Shown: piece after piece, positions 1 through 11,036 of the stretch
Layout: the number at the start of each line of letters is the position of its first letter
Numbering within the stretch: position 1 is the first letter of the stretch
Source of the DNA: Tritrichomonas musculus
Taxonomy: Eukaryota > Parabasalia > Tritrichomonadida > Tritrichomonadidae
Assembly (NCBI GenBank): GCA_039105265.1
Contig: JAPFFF010000016.1
Span: forward strand, 2,170,001-2,234,000
Direction of reading: 5' to 3'
Length of the DNA stretch: 64,000 nt
Position numbers and translations under genes: made by a program
Notes under the pieces: model-generated
The model's input: the letters and a program-made list of their open reading frames with translations, nothing else
What the model was told of the DNA's origin: nothing
Database searches by the model: none

Positions 1-2322
1 GTTGATGAAGAAGTAATGTTATTAAATTCAGCTGAAACATCAGAGGGTAGTGCTGCAGGTTCAGCTACTTCAGAAAGTGAATTACAATATGCACCATTTG
101 ATGTATCACCTTTATCTACAGATTTCAGTTCAATGAGTAGTTCAAATGAGAGCGAAATCGACCCATCTACTGGATTTCTTTTAAACGAAGATTCAGATTC
201 AGTACAACTGTATAAATTTAATAAGATTACCAAATTTGCTAATTTAGCAATATTTAGAGGAGTTATGAGAATTGGTGATTTCCTAAAAATAGGTTCTTTA
301 CAGGAGGATGGAATTACTTTAAATAGAATTATTTCAATAATTCCAGGAACTAGAATTAGATTCTATGATGATGATAAAAATGAATATATGATTAAAGGAT
401 TTACAACAAATGATGAATCAACTTGGGATAGCAATCATGTAGTATTAGGTGATGTATTAAAAGAACACTTGAACAACAATTATGTGAAACTTACGAATCT
501 CCAGAATTATTTGAAGAAAGAAGACATATTATCAACTGAGAAAATAACTCAAGAATTATCAATCGCTACAAAATTCGTAAACGGAACAAATGCTGAAAAT
601 AAAGAAACTTATATCACAAATTTGGATGGAGATTTATGCGACATATTAAAGAAATCATCACTTTTTGTGAAAGGCTCTTGCAATAATGAAGATATATCAG
701 GAGAATATTTGTATGATAGTGAAGAACTTGAATATTATCATTACAAGAAAGGTGAAAATACTTTTTCTATATACTTTTTCTATTACTCCGGAACATTCAG
801 ATATAATGGAAATTGGGTTGTGGACCTAGAATCAGTAAGTTATTCATACGAACCTGAAGTTTATGATGAATATTGTATTCCAAATATGAATTTCATAAAA
901 GATAATTATGCATTGAAGAGTGAATTACCTGAACCTGTTGATTTAACACCATATTACACTAGTGCCCAAGCTGATGAGATGTTCGTTGATGAAGATGAAT
1001 TAGCATATGAATTAGATAAGTATGAGACCAAGGATGTAGCTGAAGGGAAATATGCATTGAAATCTGATATTCCTGAGATACCCACAGATTTGGTTAATGA
1101 ATCTGCGTTGAGTACCGCTTTATACGGAACTGAATTGAATATTGAATATCCTGCAAAATTATCTGAGGGTGCATATATTACCCCTAAGCTACCAAATGCT
1201 GGAGTTCATTTGGTATTTGATGTTAATTGGGGAGATAATCAAGATGATGATATTATGCATATTGATGTAATATTTAAACCAAATGGCTCTACTAACACTT
1301 TTGATTGCTTGGACGGGTATGATAGCAATGGCAAACGCATTGATAGAATAATATGGCGTCATGATGATGGACAAATTGTATATGTATCATATATTGCAGC
1401 ACATAGAAATAATAATCCAATAGCATATAATTTCATTAGAGCACAAATCGAATCACCATTTATCAAAGACTCGAATGTTGTTGATGAAAGTCCAGAACGA
1501 TTCACAATTCAATGTGCGCAGAATGATAGTGGTTGTGCAATCCCAGATGAATATATAAGAAGAGTATTAACAACTAAAAATATTATCGTGAAGTTCAAAC
1601 GAAATGCCGATGATACATCATATGAAGAAGCTGAATATACGTATTCTGGTCGAAAGGGTGCAAATCTCATATACAAATCAGTAAATAGTGAGTCAAGCGA
1701 ATCAATAGATATTCGTGTAGGTACACGTGTCGTCTCATTGAGAGCCACGGACGATACACTGACCAATATATATGATGCATCTATCACATTAATCAGCAAC
1801 CAACCTGTGAACGATGATATGATTACTTCGGTGAAATATGTGAATGATAACTTTGCATTGAAGTCATATGTTGATGAATTACATGCGACCCCAAACACAA
1901 CTATCACTCATTACTGTCCAATAGAGGCTGGTGAGGAGATTACTGACTACAAGATTGGTAAACCTGTATATCTATCAGGGCATGTATATAAGTATAATAA
2001 AGAAACTAAACAATTCATTAGCAGCACCGCTACTGATAGTACTGATTGTATCTGTTCAGTTATTATGGATGGAACCTGGAAGGAATTTGTTGGTATCATT
2101 ACTAGAATCGATAAAGAAAATGGATGTATTACCTTTGCGACCCATGGCGACTATTTATTCTACGTTGATGACGCAAATCTATACCAGATAGGTGATGTAA
2201 TACTCTATGATGGAAGAATCCTCGATGAAGATTATGCACTAACATTGAAGATACAACAGAGCATAGTAGGGAAAGTAAGCGGAAAAATAAACGAACATTA
2301 TTTAGCAGTGTTTAAAGCTTAA
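1..2322 (+). CDS. Tail-fibre-like protein of a Polinton (5' end outside window)
   Basis: The frame is open from base 1, so the gene probably starts left of the window; the first visible ATG is at 16. The product is acidic and rich in Asp, Glu, Tyr and Asn. It carries repeated phage-tail-fibre-like segments such as NYALKSELPEP, YYTSAQADEMF and KYALKSDIPEIP (about residues 295-360) and NFALKSYVDEL (about 610). The C-terminal 140 residues look like a compact beta-rich cap domain. Proteins with this repeat style occur in trichomonad Polintons. A role as a fibre or surface protein of a particle is inference. The stop overlaps the stop of the opposing gene. Confidence 0.55.
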   Translation, partial: VDEEVMLLNSAETSEGSAAGSATSESELQYAPFDVSPLSTDFSSMSSSNESEIDPSTGFLLNEDSDSVQLYKFNKITKFANLAIFRGVMRIGDFLKIGSLQEDGITLNRIISIIPGTRIRFYDDDKNEYMIKGFTTNDESTWDSNHVVLGDVLKEHLNNNYVKLTNLQNYLKKEDILSTEKITQELSIATKFVNGTNAENKETYITNLDGDLCDILKKSSLFVKGSCNNEDISGEYLYDSEELEYYHYKKGENTFSIYFFYYSGTFRYNGNWVVDLESVSYSYEPEVYDEYCIPNMNFIKDNYALKSELPEPVDLTPYYTSAQADEMFVDEDELAYELDKYETKDVAEGKYALKSDIPEIPTDLVNESALSTALYGTELNIEYPAKLSEGAYITPKLPNAGVHLVFDVNWGDNQDDDIMHIDVIFKPNGSTNTFDCLDGYDSNGKRIDRIIWRHDDGQIVYVSYIAAHRNNNPIAYNFIRAQIESPFIKDSNVVDESPERFTIQCAQNDSGCAIPDEYIRRVLTTKNIIVKFKRNADDTSYEEAEYTYSGRKGANLIYKSVNSESSESIDIRVGTRVVSLRATDDTLTNIYDASITLISNQPVNDDMITSVKYVNDNFALKSYVDELHATPNTTITHYCPIEAGEEITDYKIGKPVYLSGHVYKYNKETKQFISSTATDSTDCICSVIMDGTWKEFVGIITRIDKENGCITFATHGDYLFYVDDANLYQIGDVILYDGRILDEDYALTLKIQQSIVGKVSGKINEHYLAVFKA

Positions 2323-2999
2323 ACAACTAATTTTAGGCTCAAGCCATACTTGATAAACTGGGAATATATATTATTGTAAGCATACTTCATGTCTTCAGTC
2401 TTTCCATCTTTAGTGATTAATATTTTTGAAACTTTGGTAAATTTTGAAGAAGATGAGGTGCAGCCGCAACCAACATCAGAATCGTCAAGAACAAATTCTA
2501 CCTTTTCACATTCAGTGAGTAACTTAATCATATCCATTAACAATTTGCTTTCGCATACAACATAAGAGTTTACTTTTAGTGGGTTACCTTCATACATCTC
2601 AACCAACATCTCTAAGAACTTATTTTTCTTCTCTAATGTATCTAGTTCAGTGCCTAAATCTATGATGCCTCTTTCCTGAGCTAATAGGGAATTGCTGCTT
2701 ATTGGTGCTACTGATGGAAATTGAGATTCCTGATTCATCATCGGTATATTTGATGTTAGACCATTCGGTTGCATATCTGGTTGGTTGTTGGCTTGAGTAA
2801 AATTTACACCTTGATTCAAGGGTTGAACGTTAGGATACAATGGTACAGTTTGTGGACGTTGTTGCTCCCCTGTTTGACTCGTTCCTGCAGCGCGCGGAGT
2901 AATCTTTATATTAACGTTGGTATTTTGGCTTTGAGTAACATTATTATTTGTATCTGTTTCTGAACTTAATATTCGTGCTTGTCTTAATGTGCCTGACAT
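2319..2999 (-). CDS. Unidentified Polinton-associated protein, 226 aa
   Basis: The frame is open and starts at an ATG. The N-terminal half is low-complexity (Gln, Asn, Pro, Thr). The C-terminal half (about residues 105-226) looks globular and includes a Cys pair in DDSDVGCGCTSSS. I do not recognise the family. It converges with the fibre-like gene and overlaps its stop by a few bases. Together with the two genes upstream on the same strand it forms a compact cluster, which argues for a Polinton structural or accessory protein rather than a host gene. Confidence 0.45.
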   Translation of the reverse strand: MSGTLRQARILSSETDTNNNVTQSQNTNVNIKITPRAAGTSQTGEQQRPQTVPLYPNVQPLNQGVNFTQANNQPDMQPNGLTSNIPMMNQESQFPSVAPISSNSLLAQERGIIDLGTELDTLEKKNKFLEMLVEMYEGNPLKVNSYVVCESKLLMDMIKLLTECEKVEFVLDDSDVGCGCTSSSSKFTKVSKILITKDGKTEDMKYAYNNIYSQFIKYGLSLKLVV

Positions 3000-3032
3000 G
3001 ATTTAAATAATACAAAAATATATAACATAAGC

Positions 3033-3497
3033 TTAGATTAAAATAAAATCATCGAAATCTGTTTTCTGGCAATCAGCCACATGCTTTCGAATTTTCTCAA
3101 CACTCTCATTATTAGAACATTTTCTCATATGTGATGGATAATACTTGTTTCCTTTAAATTCCTTTTGATTCAAATAAATATCAAGTATATACATATCTTT
3201 CTTGTCCTTGCCATTTGGAAGAGACCTATTATCATTCTCTTTACATGAAATTATCGGTTGACATCCATAGATTTCTTGAATTCTATCATATCTTATACTT
3301 CTTGGTTTACTCTCAGTTCTATCTGTGATAAAGATTGGTTTAAGACATATTCCATACTTATTCTTAAATGCATCATTGCATTCGAAAAAGACAGAAATAA
3401 TAGGGTCTACAATGTTATAGTCATTCTTGATGATGTTTTCTTGTTCGTTAAGCTTGTTGATGAATTTTGTGACAGAGAAGAATTGTGTTGAATTCAT
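3033..3497 (-). CDS. Unidentified Polinton-associated protein, 154 aa
   Basis: A 154-residue open frame with ATG start. It is mixed charge with no membrane segment, and has motifs such as ESKPRSIRYDRIQEIYGC and PSHMRKCSNN. Lys, Arg and Cys residues near the C-terminus could suggest nucleic-acid or metal binding, but no family is recognised. It lies 33 bp from the next gene and 42 bp from the previous one on the same strand, in the compact style of viral-type elements. Confidence 0.4.
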   Translation of the reverse strand: MNSTQFFSVTKFINKLNEQENIIKNDYNIVDPIISVFFECNDAFKNKYGICLKPIFITDRTESKPRSIRYDRIQEIYGCQPIISCKENDNRSLPNGKDKKDMYILDIYLNQKEFKGNKYYPSHMRKCSNNESVEKIRKHVADCQKTDFDDFILI

Positions 3498-3539
3498 TTC
3501 ATGCTCAAAAAATTTTAAAAATGTTTAAAAATAAATGAC

Positions 3540-3968
3540 TTACATATCAATTTGACTTTCATAATATCCATCAAGTTCATAGTCAAATAAATCATACAGT
3601 GAATGAATAGAGCTTAAATATGGGTAGTTTTCAATATCATTGCAAGCATCCCAAATATTCTTGATTAAAACAGAATATGAATATTCAAACCTAGAATCTG
3701 TCGGATATGGTTCTTTCTCTTTCGCATATTTGACTAGATAAGGTGCATAGTTATTCAAATCTCGTTTAGTTAGATTCTCAAGAGGCATATTCAAAATGCT
3801 TTCTTTAAAGTATTCATATTCATCATATTCGATTTCATAAACAGTATCTTGATTTATAACAAATTGGTTTATATCTGGGCAGAAGAATTCGCTACTTCTT
3901 TGTGATAAGATTGGCATTGCGATTATTTTTAGATGAGATAAAAAATTAAATAAAAATATACCTGCCAT
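3540..3968 (-). CDS. Unidentified Polinton-associated protein, 142 aa
   Basis: An open frame with ATG at 3966-3968. The first 17 residues are hydrophobic (MAGIFLFNFLSHLKIIAMP), so translation may instead begin at the Met near residue 18. The rest is rich in Tyr, Asp and Glu. No family is recognised. It is the outermost gene of the minus-strand cluster; beyond it no coding sequence is seen for 2.9 kb, so the element border may be close by. Confidence 0.35.
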   Translation of the reverse strand: MAGIFLFNFLSHLKIIAMPILSQRSSEFFCPDINQFVINQDTVYEIEYDEYEYFKESILNMPLENLTKRDLNNYAPYLVKYAKEKEPYPTDSRFEYSYSVLIKNIWDACNDIENYPYLSSIHSLYDLFDYELDGYYESQIDM

Positions 3969-4161
3969 TATTCTGATAGCTATTAGAATGCTGAGAATTC
4001 AGTGTGAAAACTCCTGCTAAAATGTGATGTTCTAAAATCATTGGAAAACGAACAAAAAGGGCGTAGTCCTTTTTGGGCGTTTTCACTATACTACTATAAT
4101 AAAATAATATGCTATGTTCCCTACCAATTATTAAGATAATACTATTTTTTAAAAAACAAAT

Positions 4162-4200
4162 ATAAAGTATTCAATTATGATTGAAAATTGAATACTTTAT
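4162..4200. repeat. Perfect 15-bp inverted repeat, 9-nt loop
   Basis: The arm ATAAAGTATTCAATT at 4162-4176 is exactly complementary to 4186-4200. It lies just beyond the Polinton gene cluster. It could be a terminator-like hairpin or the relic of a small element; the sequence does not decide. Confidence 0.8.
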
Positions 4201-4736
4201 GGTATAGTCTTCCCAAAAAATTTTGATATAGATTTTAAATGAGCTTGGCTGTTTAAACTTTGAAAAAATAATATAAATAATATTCTCAATTTTGAACAAT
4301 TTATATATCAGGAATAATGAAGTAACAATTTATAATTACAAATAATTATGAATTTTTTTGCAGTATATATTATAAATATATTTTTTAAACTCATGATCAC
4401 AAGAAAAAAAAAAAGATAAACAAATTTGAAAAAATTCCGAAAATAAAAAATTTTGAATAAAAAAAAAATTACTCAGAAAAAAAAATCAAAAATATATAAG
4501 GAAGATAGCATTAAGAACGTATGAAATATAGCCAATAACATAAATTTTCAAGGATTTTATCTTATATGCTGTTATTCTAATAAGTATTTATAATTCTAGA
4601 AAGGCTACAAACAGTAAATCATACTTTATGGCAACAATGAAGAAGCATTTTTATAAAATTTGGCTTATTTTAAAAGGTCAATTTAAGGTCAATTTAAGGT
4701 CAAATTTTATTAAGATATCTCCTTTTATCTGCCATA

Positions 4737-4838
4737 AAGTTTTGATAGAAACCGTAACTTTTTAAAAAAAGAAAAACAACTTTTTCTTGGAATAAAAGTG
4801 TAATAAACCCTTTTTGAATTTGTTTCCTATCAAAACTT
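4737..4838. repeat. Imperfect inverted repeat
   Basis: AAGTTTTGATAGAAAC (4737-4752) pairs with GTTTCCTATCAAAACTT (4822-4838), with one bulged base. The 69-bp interior is A-rich. It is possibly a tiny MITE; no target duplication was recognised. Confidence 0.5.
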
Positions 4839-6884
4839 ATTGGGGTGACTATAAAATATTAATGAAAAAGTTGTTTAAAGAAAAATAAAATATATGTTTA
4901 TCTTAAAAATAATTCAATAAATGCATTACATTTTTTATTTATATAATATATAACTAGTATAAAATGGAATATTTCTGAATTATATACTTTTACATCAAAA
5001 ATAATACCTAATTTTGCTAACAAAAACTGTTAAATATAAAAATTTATAAATAAAGTATATGTGCATATTAATAATAAACTGGTTTATTCCATATTACACA
5101 ATTTTCAACTGATATTTTTGGATTATTTTCAAATATCTAATCTAATATAATTTTTTCCGTAATAATGCTATTTTGCACAATAAACGAGTTTTTTGGTCAG
5201 AATATATTAATTGTATAGTAAAGCAGTATTTAAAAAGTAAAAACTTATTGAAATATCATTCGAAAAACAAATTAACGTATATTAACGTATATATAAAATT
5301 GAAAAAAAATGATTTATTTTGTTATTGTTGAAGGACTATTCAAATTTAGTGATGTATTATATTTATATACCATATAATATAACTATTGTCATATGTCATT
5401 TGATATACTCCATTTTTAATCGAAAAATAGAATAATTGATTGCAAATAAAATTAAATTATTTCAAGTTTTTTTGGTTAAATTCTAAAACACACAAAGCAA
5501 AAGATAATCAAATTTAAGGATATTTTTTGAATATATCAATGAAATTAGCAGAAAGTCTTTGCATCAAAAAAAAGCTCTCAATATTTTTAAACATTTTCTT
5601 CTGAAATGAGCAGGAATTTTATTTAGTTATTTAGGTTTTTAATTGCTCTTGAACCAAAGAACCTGTAGATATGATATGAAGAAAAAATTCAGGCAATTTA
5701 AAAATTTTGTCTCCTCTAATAAAACTTTCATAATTTGATGAATAAAGATATTATGAAATTTTAACTTAAATAATTTAGTATATTTTTTAATGGTATAAAA
5801 TTATATTATATTTAAATTGATATGTAGTTAGATAAGTTTAGATATTATAAGAAAAATAGTAATTTCGTTCTAAGCCTTGGTTTTTGTATTTACAATTGTA
5901 TACAACTTGTCCGTTTAAAAATTACAATTGTAATTACAATTGTAAATACGTTATTTTCTCTATATTAGTTTTTTATTTTTATCTTGATCTACAATTATTT
6001 TTTTATATTAAAAATATTTTAAATAATTTAAAAATAAAAAGATAAAATAGTAAAATGTTTTTCAAATTAAATAATATTGTTTTTGATTCTTCATAAAATA
6101 AAAAAAAATTTATTCGCATTCAAAAAGTTTCATTAATACTACAAATCAAAAAATCGTTATTTTACGAAAAAAGACGTTTATAGTATTTGTGATGTAAAAA
6201 AAATAAGGCCTATTTCGTTCATTTCACTTTAGAGAGAAAAATATCGTACAAAACGCCCGGTGTTGAGATTTTTTAAAAAAAAAATTGTTATTTGATATTA
6301 ATAATATGCGTATATATTAAAATGAAATTTTATCTATATTGGCCAAGAAATCTATCAAATAAAATTTTAAGTATGTTTGAAATTTTGTGAAAAAAGTGAA
6401 AAATATAATCATGCTTAAAAGATCCATACAAACTAATATGACAAAAGAATATTTTAGATCATTAGTTGTTTTCAGACTCATTTAATTTACAAAAAAACAG
6501 TTGACTAATTAAGATTTATTCTTTTTAATACAAAAAAAAACATATTTGCCAATAAAAGTTAAAAAGGTACAGATGCATCAAAAGATTAATAAATATTTCT
6601 AAAATATCATATTAATATGCAAATATAGATATATTACAAATATCACAAATTTGTATATTCATGAAGAAAAAATAATATCAAAATAAAACTATTCAAAAAA
6701 AATTAAAAAAAAAGTTGATTTTAGAAATATATAAAAATTGTGCTGAAATTTTTTTCGTTTTACATTATTAATATAATAATAAAATTTATTTTCTGTTTTA
6801 AAATACTATTTATAAATAAATTTACTCGCTCAATTTTATTATAAAACCGAAAATAAAACACAATCTGAGATTGTAAATAGAATT

Positions 6885-7667
6885 ATGGAAAAATTAGAAA
6901 ATTCTCCCACATATTGGTATATTGATTTTGAAAGATTGGATAATGATGGTAGAAAATTAATGTTACCAAAATTAAAGGATTTCTTTAAAAAATATATTGA
7001 CACTTTACCGATTGTTGCTAAATACAAGATAGCTTTTAAAGTTGATGGTCAGTGGCATTCAAAACAATTGACTCCAGAAGTATATAAACAATTAATGAAT
7101 AATCTTACCGAAAATCACTTTATATTTGATATTGAGAATGTTGTGCCAGAATATTTTTATGAAGAAGGTGCAGAAAAGATACCAGAATGGAGTTTATTTA
7201 GTGCTGTCAGATTTAATGAATTTAAAGACTTTAAAGCTAATAAGGATTTGCCATCCAGCAAACTCGTTTACAACGACGTTGGAGGTAGTTTTTTTCAATA
7301 TTTAGTAAATAAGAATTGTCCGTTAAATGTTATAAAATATCTTAAAAAATTACAAATATTCACATCTCTTGTTAATAAAAAAGGTAAACAAAGAAAAGAA
7401 TTAGATGATTGCTGTTTTATTTATGCTTTACAACAAACTGGATGCTATGATGATGCTACACTAAATAAAATGCGATTAAGAATTAACACACGATATCTCT
7501 CACAAAAATCACTAAATGAATTATGTATGGAGTTCAAACTGCATATTAAATTATCATTCATAGATGAAGATGCAAATGGTAAAAATAAGAAACGCTCTGT
7601 TAGGTCTCAAAAAAATTGCAAAGATAAATATTATTTAGGTATTGATAAAAGGAGAATAATTCAATGA
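6885..7667 (+). pseudogene. PolB N-terminal-like remnant of a Polinton
   Basis: A 260-residue frame whose style matches the N-terminal region of trichomonad Polinton family-B DNA polymerases as I remember them. Markers are the stretches VGGSFFQYL, KQRKELDDCCFIYAL and INTRYLSQKSLNELC. A complete polymerase is several times longer, so this is an incomplete, broken fossil copy. No exonuclease or polymerase motifs are present in the window. The assignment rests on recalled resemblance and should be treated as tentative. Confidence 0.5.
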
Positions 7668-7740
7668 TTTAATTTCAAGTTTTTTTCAGCTTAAAAAACG
7701 ATTAAATCGCATTGAATTTTTATCGTATTGAATTAATTAA

Positions 7741-7980
7741 GGTACAAATCCAGTACGTTTAGTAACCGCAATTTTTTTTTAAATTCTCAAAGAATAAAAT
7801 GACATGTTAAATAAAAAACGATTATTTCCATTCATTTCATATAATATGTCATAATGTTTATTTAAATTGTAAAATAAGTGTCAAAAACAAACCTAGTCAA
7901 TTTAAACTTTTTCAGAGACATGCAACTATTCAAATAATAAACGTTCTCCTGTTCAAAAAATAACGTACTGGATTTGTACC
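7741..7980. mobile_element. 240-bp MITE flanked by TTAA
   Basis: The ends form a perfect 19-bp terminal inverted repeat, GGTACAAATCCAGTACGTT, with its complement at 7962-7980. TTAA is present on both sides (7737-7740 and 7981-7984), so the target duplication is TTAA, or TA if the element is read two bases longer. A second copy with the same ends and interior lies at 62039-63585, where a later element interrupts it. It is non-coding and non-autonomous. A TTAA duplication suggests piggyBac, and TA would suggest mariner-type mobilisation. Confidence 0.85.
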
Positions 7981-8001
7981 TTAAAATAACGTCAATAAAA
8001 A

Positions 8002-8130
8002 AACTAGGAAGTGGATTCAATAAGATGGAAGTGGATTCTGAGAAGCTTTCAAAAAAAAAAAAATAAAATTATATCAAAATGAAATAAAAACTTTTGAAAT
8101 ATCTCTAAGTATTGAAATTACTTCCTAGTT
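8002..8130. mobile_element. Short inverted-repeat element (129 bp)
   Basis: The 21-bp ends AACTAGGAAGTGGATTCAATA and 8110-8130 are inverted with 19 of 21 matches. The interior is an A-rich spacer. It is a likely MITE fragment; no convincing target duplication was found. Confidence 0.5.
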
Positions 8131-8282
8131 ATTTCAATGCATTTTTTTGAATGAACTCATAGAAATTTTCTATGTGTTGTTTGAAAATTAAGATGGTTGG
8201 CCGTCCAACTTTATTTTTTTTCGTTGGATCAATCAACAAATTGCCAGACTTCTTTTTTTGTAACTGGAATTTCGCCTTATAA

Positions 8283-8531
8283 TCTCCAAAAAGTATTGTC
8301 AGACCAACAAATGAACATGATATTTGGCTGCAAGATAGAGGAATTTCAATAAACCCTCAGATAATAACTTCCAATGATTTTTACCTAGTACCTATTGAAG
8401 ATATTAATTATATTCCTCAATATAAGTGTAAAACAATAGAAGAGTATTTGACTAATGAACGCGGTGTTGTTTTTCAAGAATTTCCACCAATTTATACAGA
8501 ACTACTTCCTGGCATTATAATTAGAGAGTAA
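8283..8531 (+). pseudogene. Unidentified coding remnant, about 82 codons
   Basis: A frame without its own ATG runs from just after a stop to TAA at 8529-8531. It has coding-like composition (EYLTNERGVVFQEF, PPIYTELLPG) unlike the surrounding DNA. I do not recognise the family. It could be the 3' end of a mobile-element gene or a broken host gene. Confidence 0.4.
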
Positions 8532-10782
8532 AACATCTTTCCTATTATTTATTATTATATATCTGCTTTTTTATATATATATTGTTTTCATGATTATAAT
8601 CATTATTAATGTTTAATTTCAATCAAATATCATTGAAATTAAAAAATGATTTTTTTCATTTAAAATAATAATAAAGAAGGCGGAAAAAACCGTCGACGAA
8701 GGAAATAAATGTCGACTCTGGCTCTGTGGTTAAGATTATCTTCTGAATTTTTTTATATAAATATAACTTTTTTATATCTATCATTTGGCAGTACTTAAAA
8801 GCAGAAAAAATAAATATATGAGAAAGATTTTTATGTAAAAATGCATTTTTTTGAATGAAAAATCCCGCCAAAATTTCAAACTAAGAAAAATTAGATTATT
8901 CTTCTTATTTCCTACAATTAATTATAAAATCATCACGTATAATATCTTTTAAATACCACATTGATAATAATTTCTGATTATTCGGAGAAAAAAACACATA
9001 TTTTGCGAAATCACAAAAAAAAGTTTAAATATCAACACAAAACATGAATCAATTCGTGTATATATGATTATGATAATTGATAATAGCTTTTTTTTGGTAA
9101 ATAATGAGAAAAATAAAAAAAAAAATTATAATGTTAAAAATTTTTTAATTAAGTATAAAACATCAAATACTTGCTCTATTCTATGCTTTTACTGTATGTT
9201 TTCATCTAGGTTTACTGATTTGACCGATTATATTGATTTTTATTTTTTCTTTTCTTTGATCTTCCGATTTTCTTATTGACATTTGGATTCATCACTTTTG
9301 AATAAATAATTAATAGCATAAGATATTTGTTTGAACCTATTTTTTCGTTTTAATTTCTTGATTAAAATCCGTCAAATAAGCGAATAATTGAATAACCTTA
9401 TAATATGGCTCCTTTGCTGTTTAATACTGACCTCAGATCTAGTTTCTTTTTGTTTTACAGCTAAGATATTGCTCTGATGTGCTTATTGATAAATAAAGAG
9501 CACGTTTATTTTTGCGATCAATTTCTCAATTTTCAATAAATAACGATAGTTTTTTTTATTGTTTTTTATAAAAGAATGCTAAAAATAGATTTCTTTTTGA
9601 TATTTTCATTTTTTTCATATGTAATATATACTAATATTTATATAAAAATAAAGAAAAAGCTAAAACTTATTTTTTTTATTTTTTTCACATCACTGTTTAT
9701 TTTTCATATCATTTTTTCAATTTTTTCTATATTAGAATTGATTTTTTTTGTTGAAAAAAATATATTTTATTTCTTATAAAAGGATAATAGTATAGACGCG
9801 TTTTAATCGACTGATGTCTATCATATAATCCAAAAATCAGGGTCGACGTCGATTTCCATTATTTGGGAAATCTTGCGACTCGATGATTTTTTTTCAAGTT
9901 TGAATAAAGAAATATCATATTTGGATTTTTTAAAACATTTAATTGTAATATCGTGACTTTTTCTTTAATATTTAGTCTGTGTCGACAGATAAATCCTTCG
10001 TCGACAGATAAATCCTTTTTCTTTAATTATATTTTACAATATAAATATATTCAAATCAATGAAATATATCTTTTTTTTAATAAGATAAAATAGTTTTTGT
10101 AAAAAATATTTGAATACTTTATTCTCTCAATTTCACTACTTAGATAATTGAGAGACTCACTTGTCTTTAAAATCACCAACAAATTGTTATAAGTTCTAGA
10201 TAATTGAGAGACTCACGTATAAGTTCTTATTATTATCATTTTTTAAAGCATTTTTAGTGAGAAAAAGTCGTCATGCTTCGAAATTGAGAAGAAAAATCTC
10301 AATCTTTTGAAAATTCTAAGCAAGAAATTAAGATAGTGTGAAAAATTCTGAGTTGTAATAATATCTTAATCATTTTTCAATATGAAAATTGAAATTAAGT
10401 CTTAAAAAAAACTGAGATTCAAATATTTTACCTAATTTTCGAAAAAAATGGATGAGAGAGCAGATGTTTGAGAAAGATTAAGAAATATTGCTATAAAAAT
10501 AAGAAAAAATGGCATTTCATTCCAATTTTTGCAAATCTGGTATAAGAGTTATCAGCATTAAGAAAGATAAGACCAAGAATTAGTAAGATTGAGAAAAATT
10601 GGAATGAAATAGGAAAAGTTTTGCAAATCTGGTATAAAAATTAAAATGGCTGGCGTAAGGAATAGAAAGATTAGCTTAAAAGCGTGATGGAGTGTAGTTT
10701 GAAACTGAAAAAAAGTGACCAAATAAAATTTGTCATTTTTTTTATATATGAAGAAACAATAAATAAATATGTAATAATAAAT
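8532..10782. other. Gene-free region with short repeats
   Basis: Open frames here are A/T-run artefacts. Visible structure: a GTCGACGAAGGA block at about 8692, inverted relative to TCCTTCGTCGAC at about 9994; a tandem GTCGACAGATAAATCCTT pair (about 9981-10016); TAGATAATTGAGAGACTCAC twice (about 10141 and 10199); and TTGCAAATCTGGTATAA twice (about 10528 and 10622), flanked by inverted copies of CATTTCATTCCAATTTTT. These look like remains of small elements. Confidence 0.5.
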
Positions 10783-11036
10783 AAAAATGCAATTCTTTGA
10801 TTTCGGGTAAATTATAAACGGACGGAAAATATAACCATTTTTACGAAATAATCAAAATTGAATGAATTTTATATAAATACAGTCGTTTAGGAAATAGATT
10901 CTTTTTTTTAGGAAATGAATTCCACCAATTTGAATGGTTTACATGAAAGTTTATTTTTTTTAGGAAATAAATTATTTTTTTTAGGAAATAAATTCCAGAA
11001 CGATTATTTCTAATTCAAATTTTTTATTTAAAAATA

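Larger units (their letters stand above)
1..4100. mobile_element. Partial Polinton/Maverick-like element (one end)
   Basis: A block of four protein-coding genes, one on the plus strand running in from the left edge and three on the minus strand, packed with almost no spacing and followed by about 2.8 kb of gene-free DNA. The tail-fibre-like protein and the compact convergent layout resemble trichomonad Polintons. Only part of the element lies in the window, and neither integrase, ATPase nor capsid gene is visible. The right border near 4100 is a guess from the end of coding sequence; no terminal repeat or target duplication was established. A PolB-like remnant at 6885-7667 may be a separate fossil piece. 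Confidence 0.5.
3969..6884. other. Gene-free AT-rich stretch
   Basis: No credible coding sequence on either strand. It holds a perfect 15-bp hairpin (4162-4200), a threefold direct repeat of the motif AAGGTCAATTT (about 4674-4705), an inverted repeat at 4737-4838, a direct repeat TTAACGTATA (about 5273-5292) and palindromic ACAATTGTAA motifs near 5890-5946. Homopolymer A and T runs are frequent. Confidence 0.6.

Noticed and set aside
9576-9779. Hydrophobic frame that looks like a membrane protein
   Set aside because: It is a translation of T-rich DNA (Phe/Ile runs) with no gene context.
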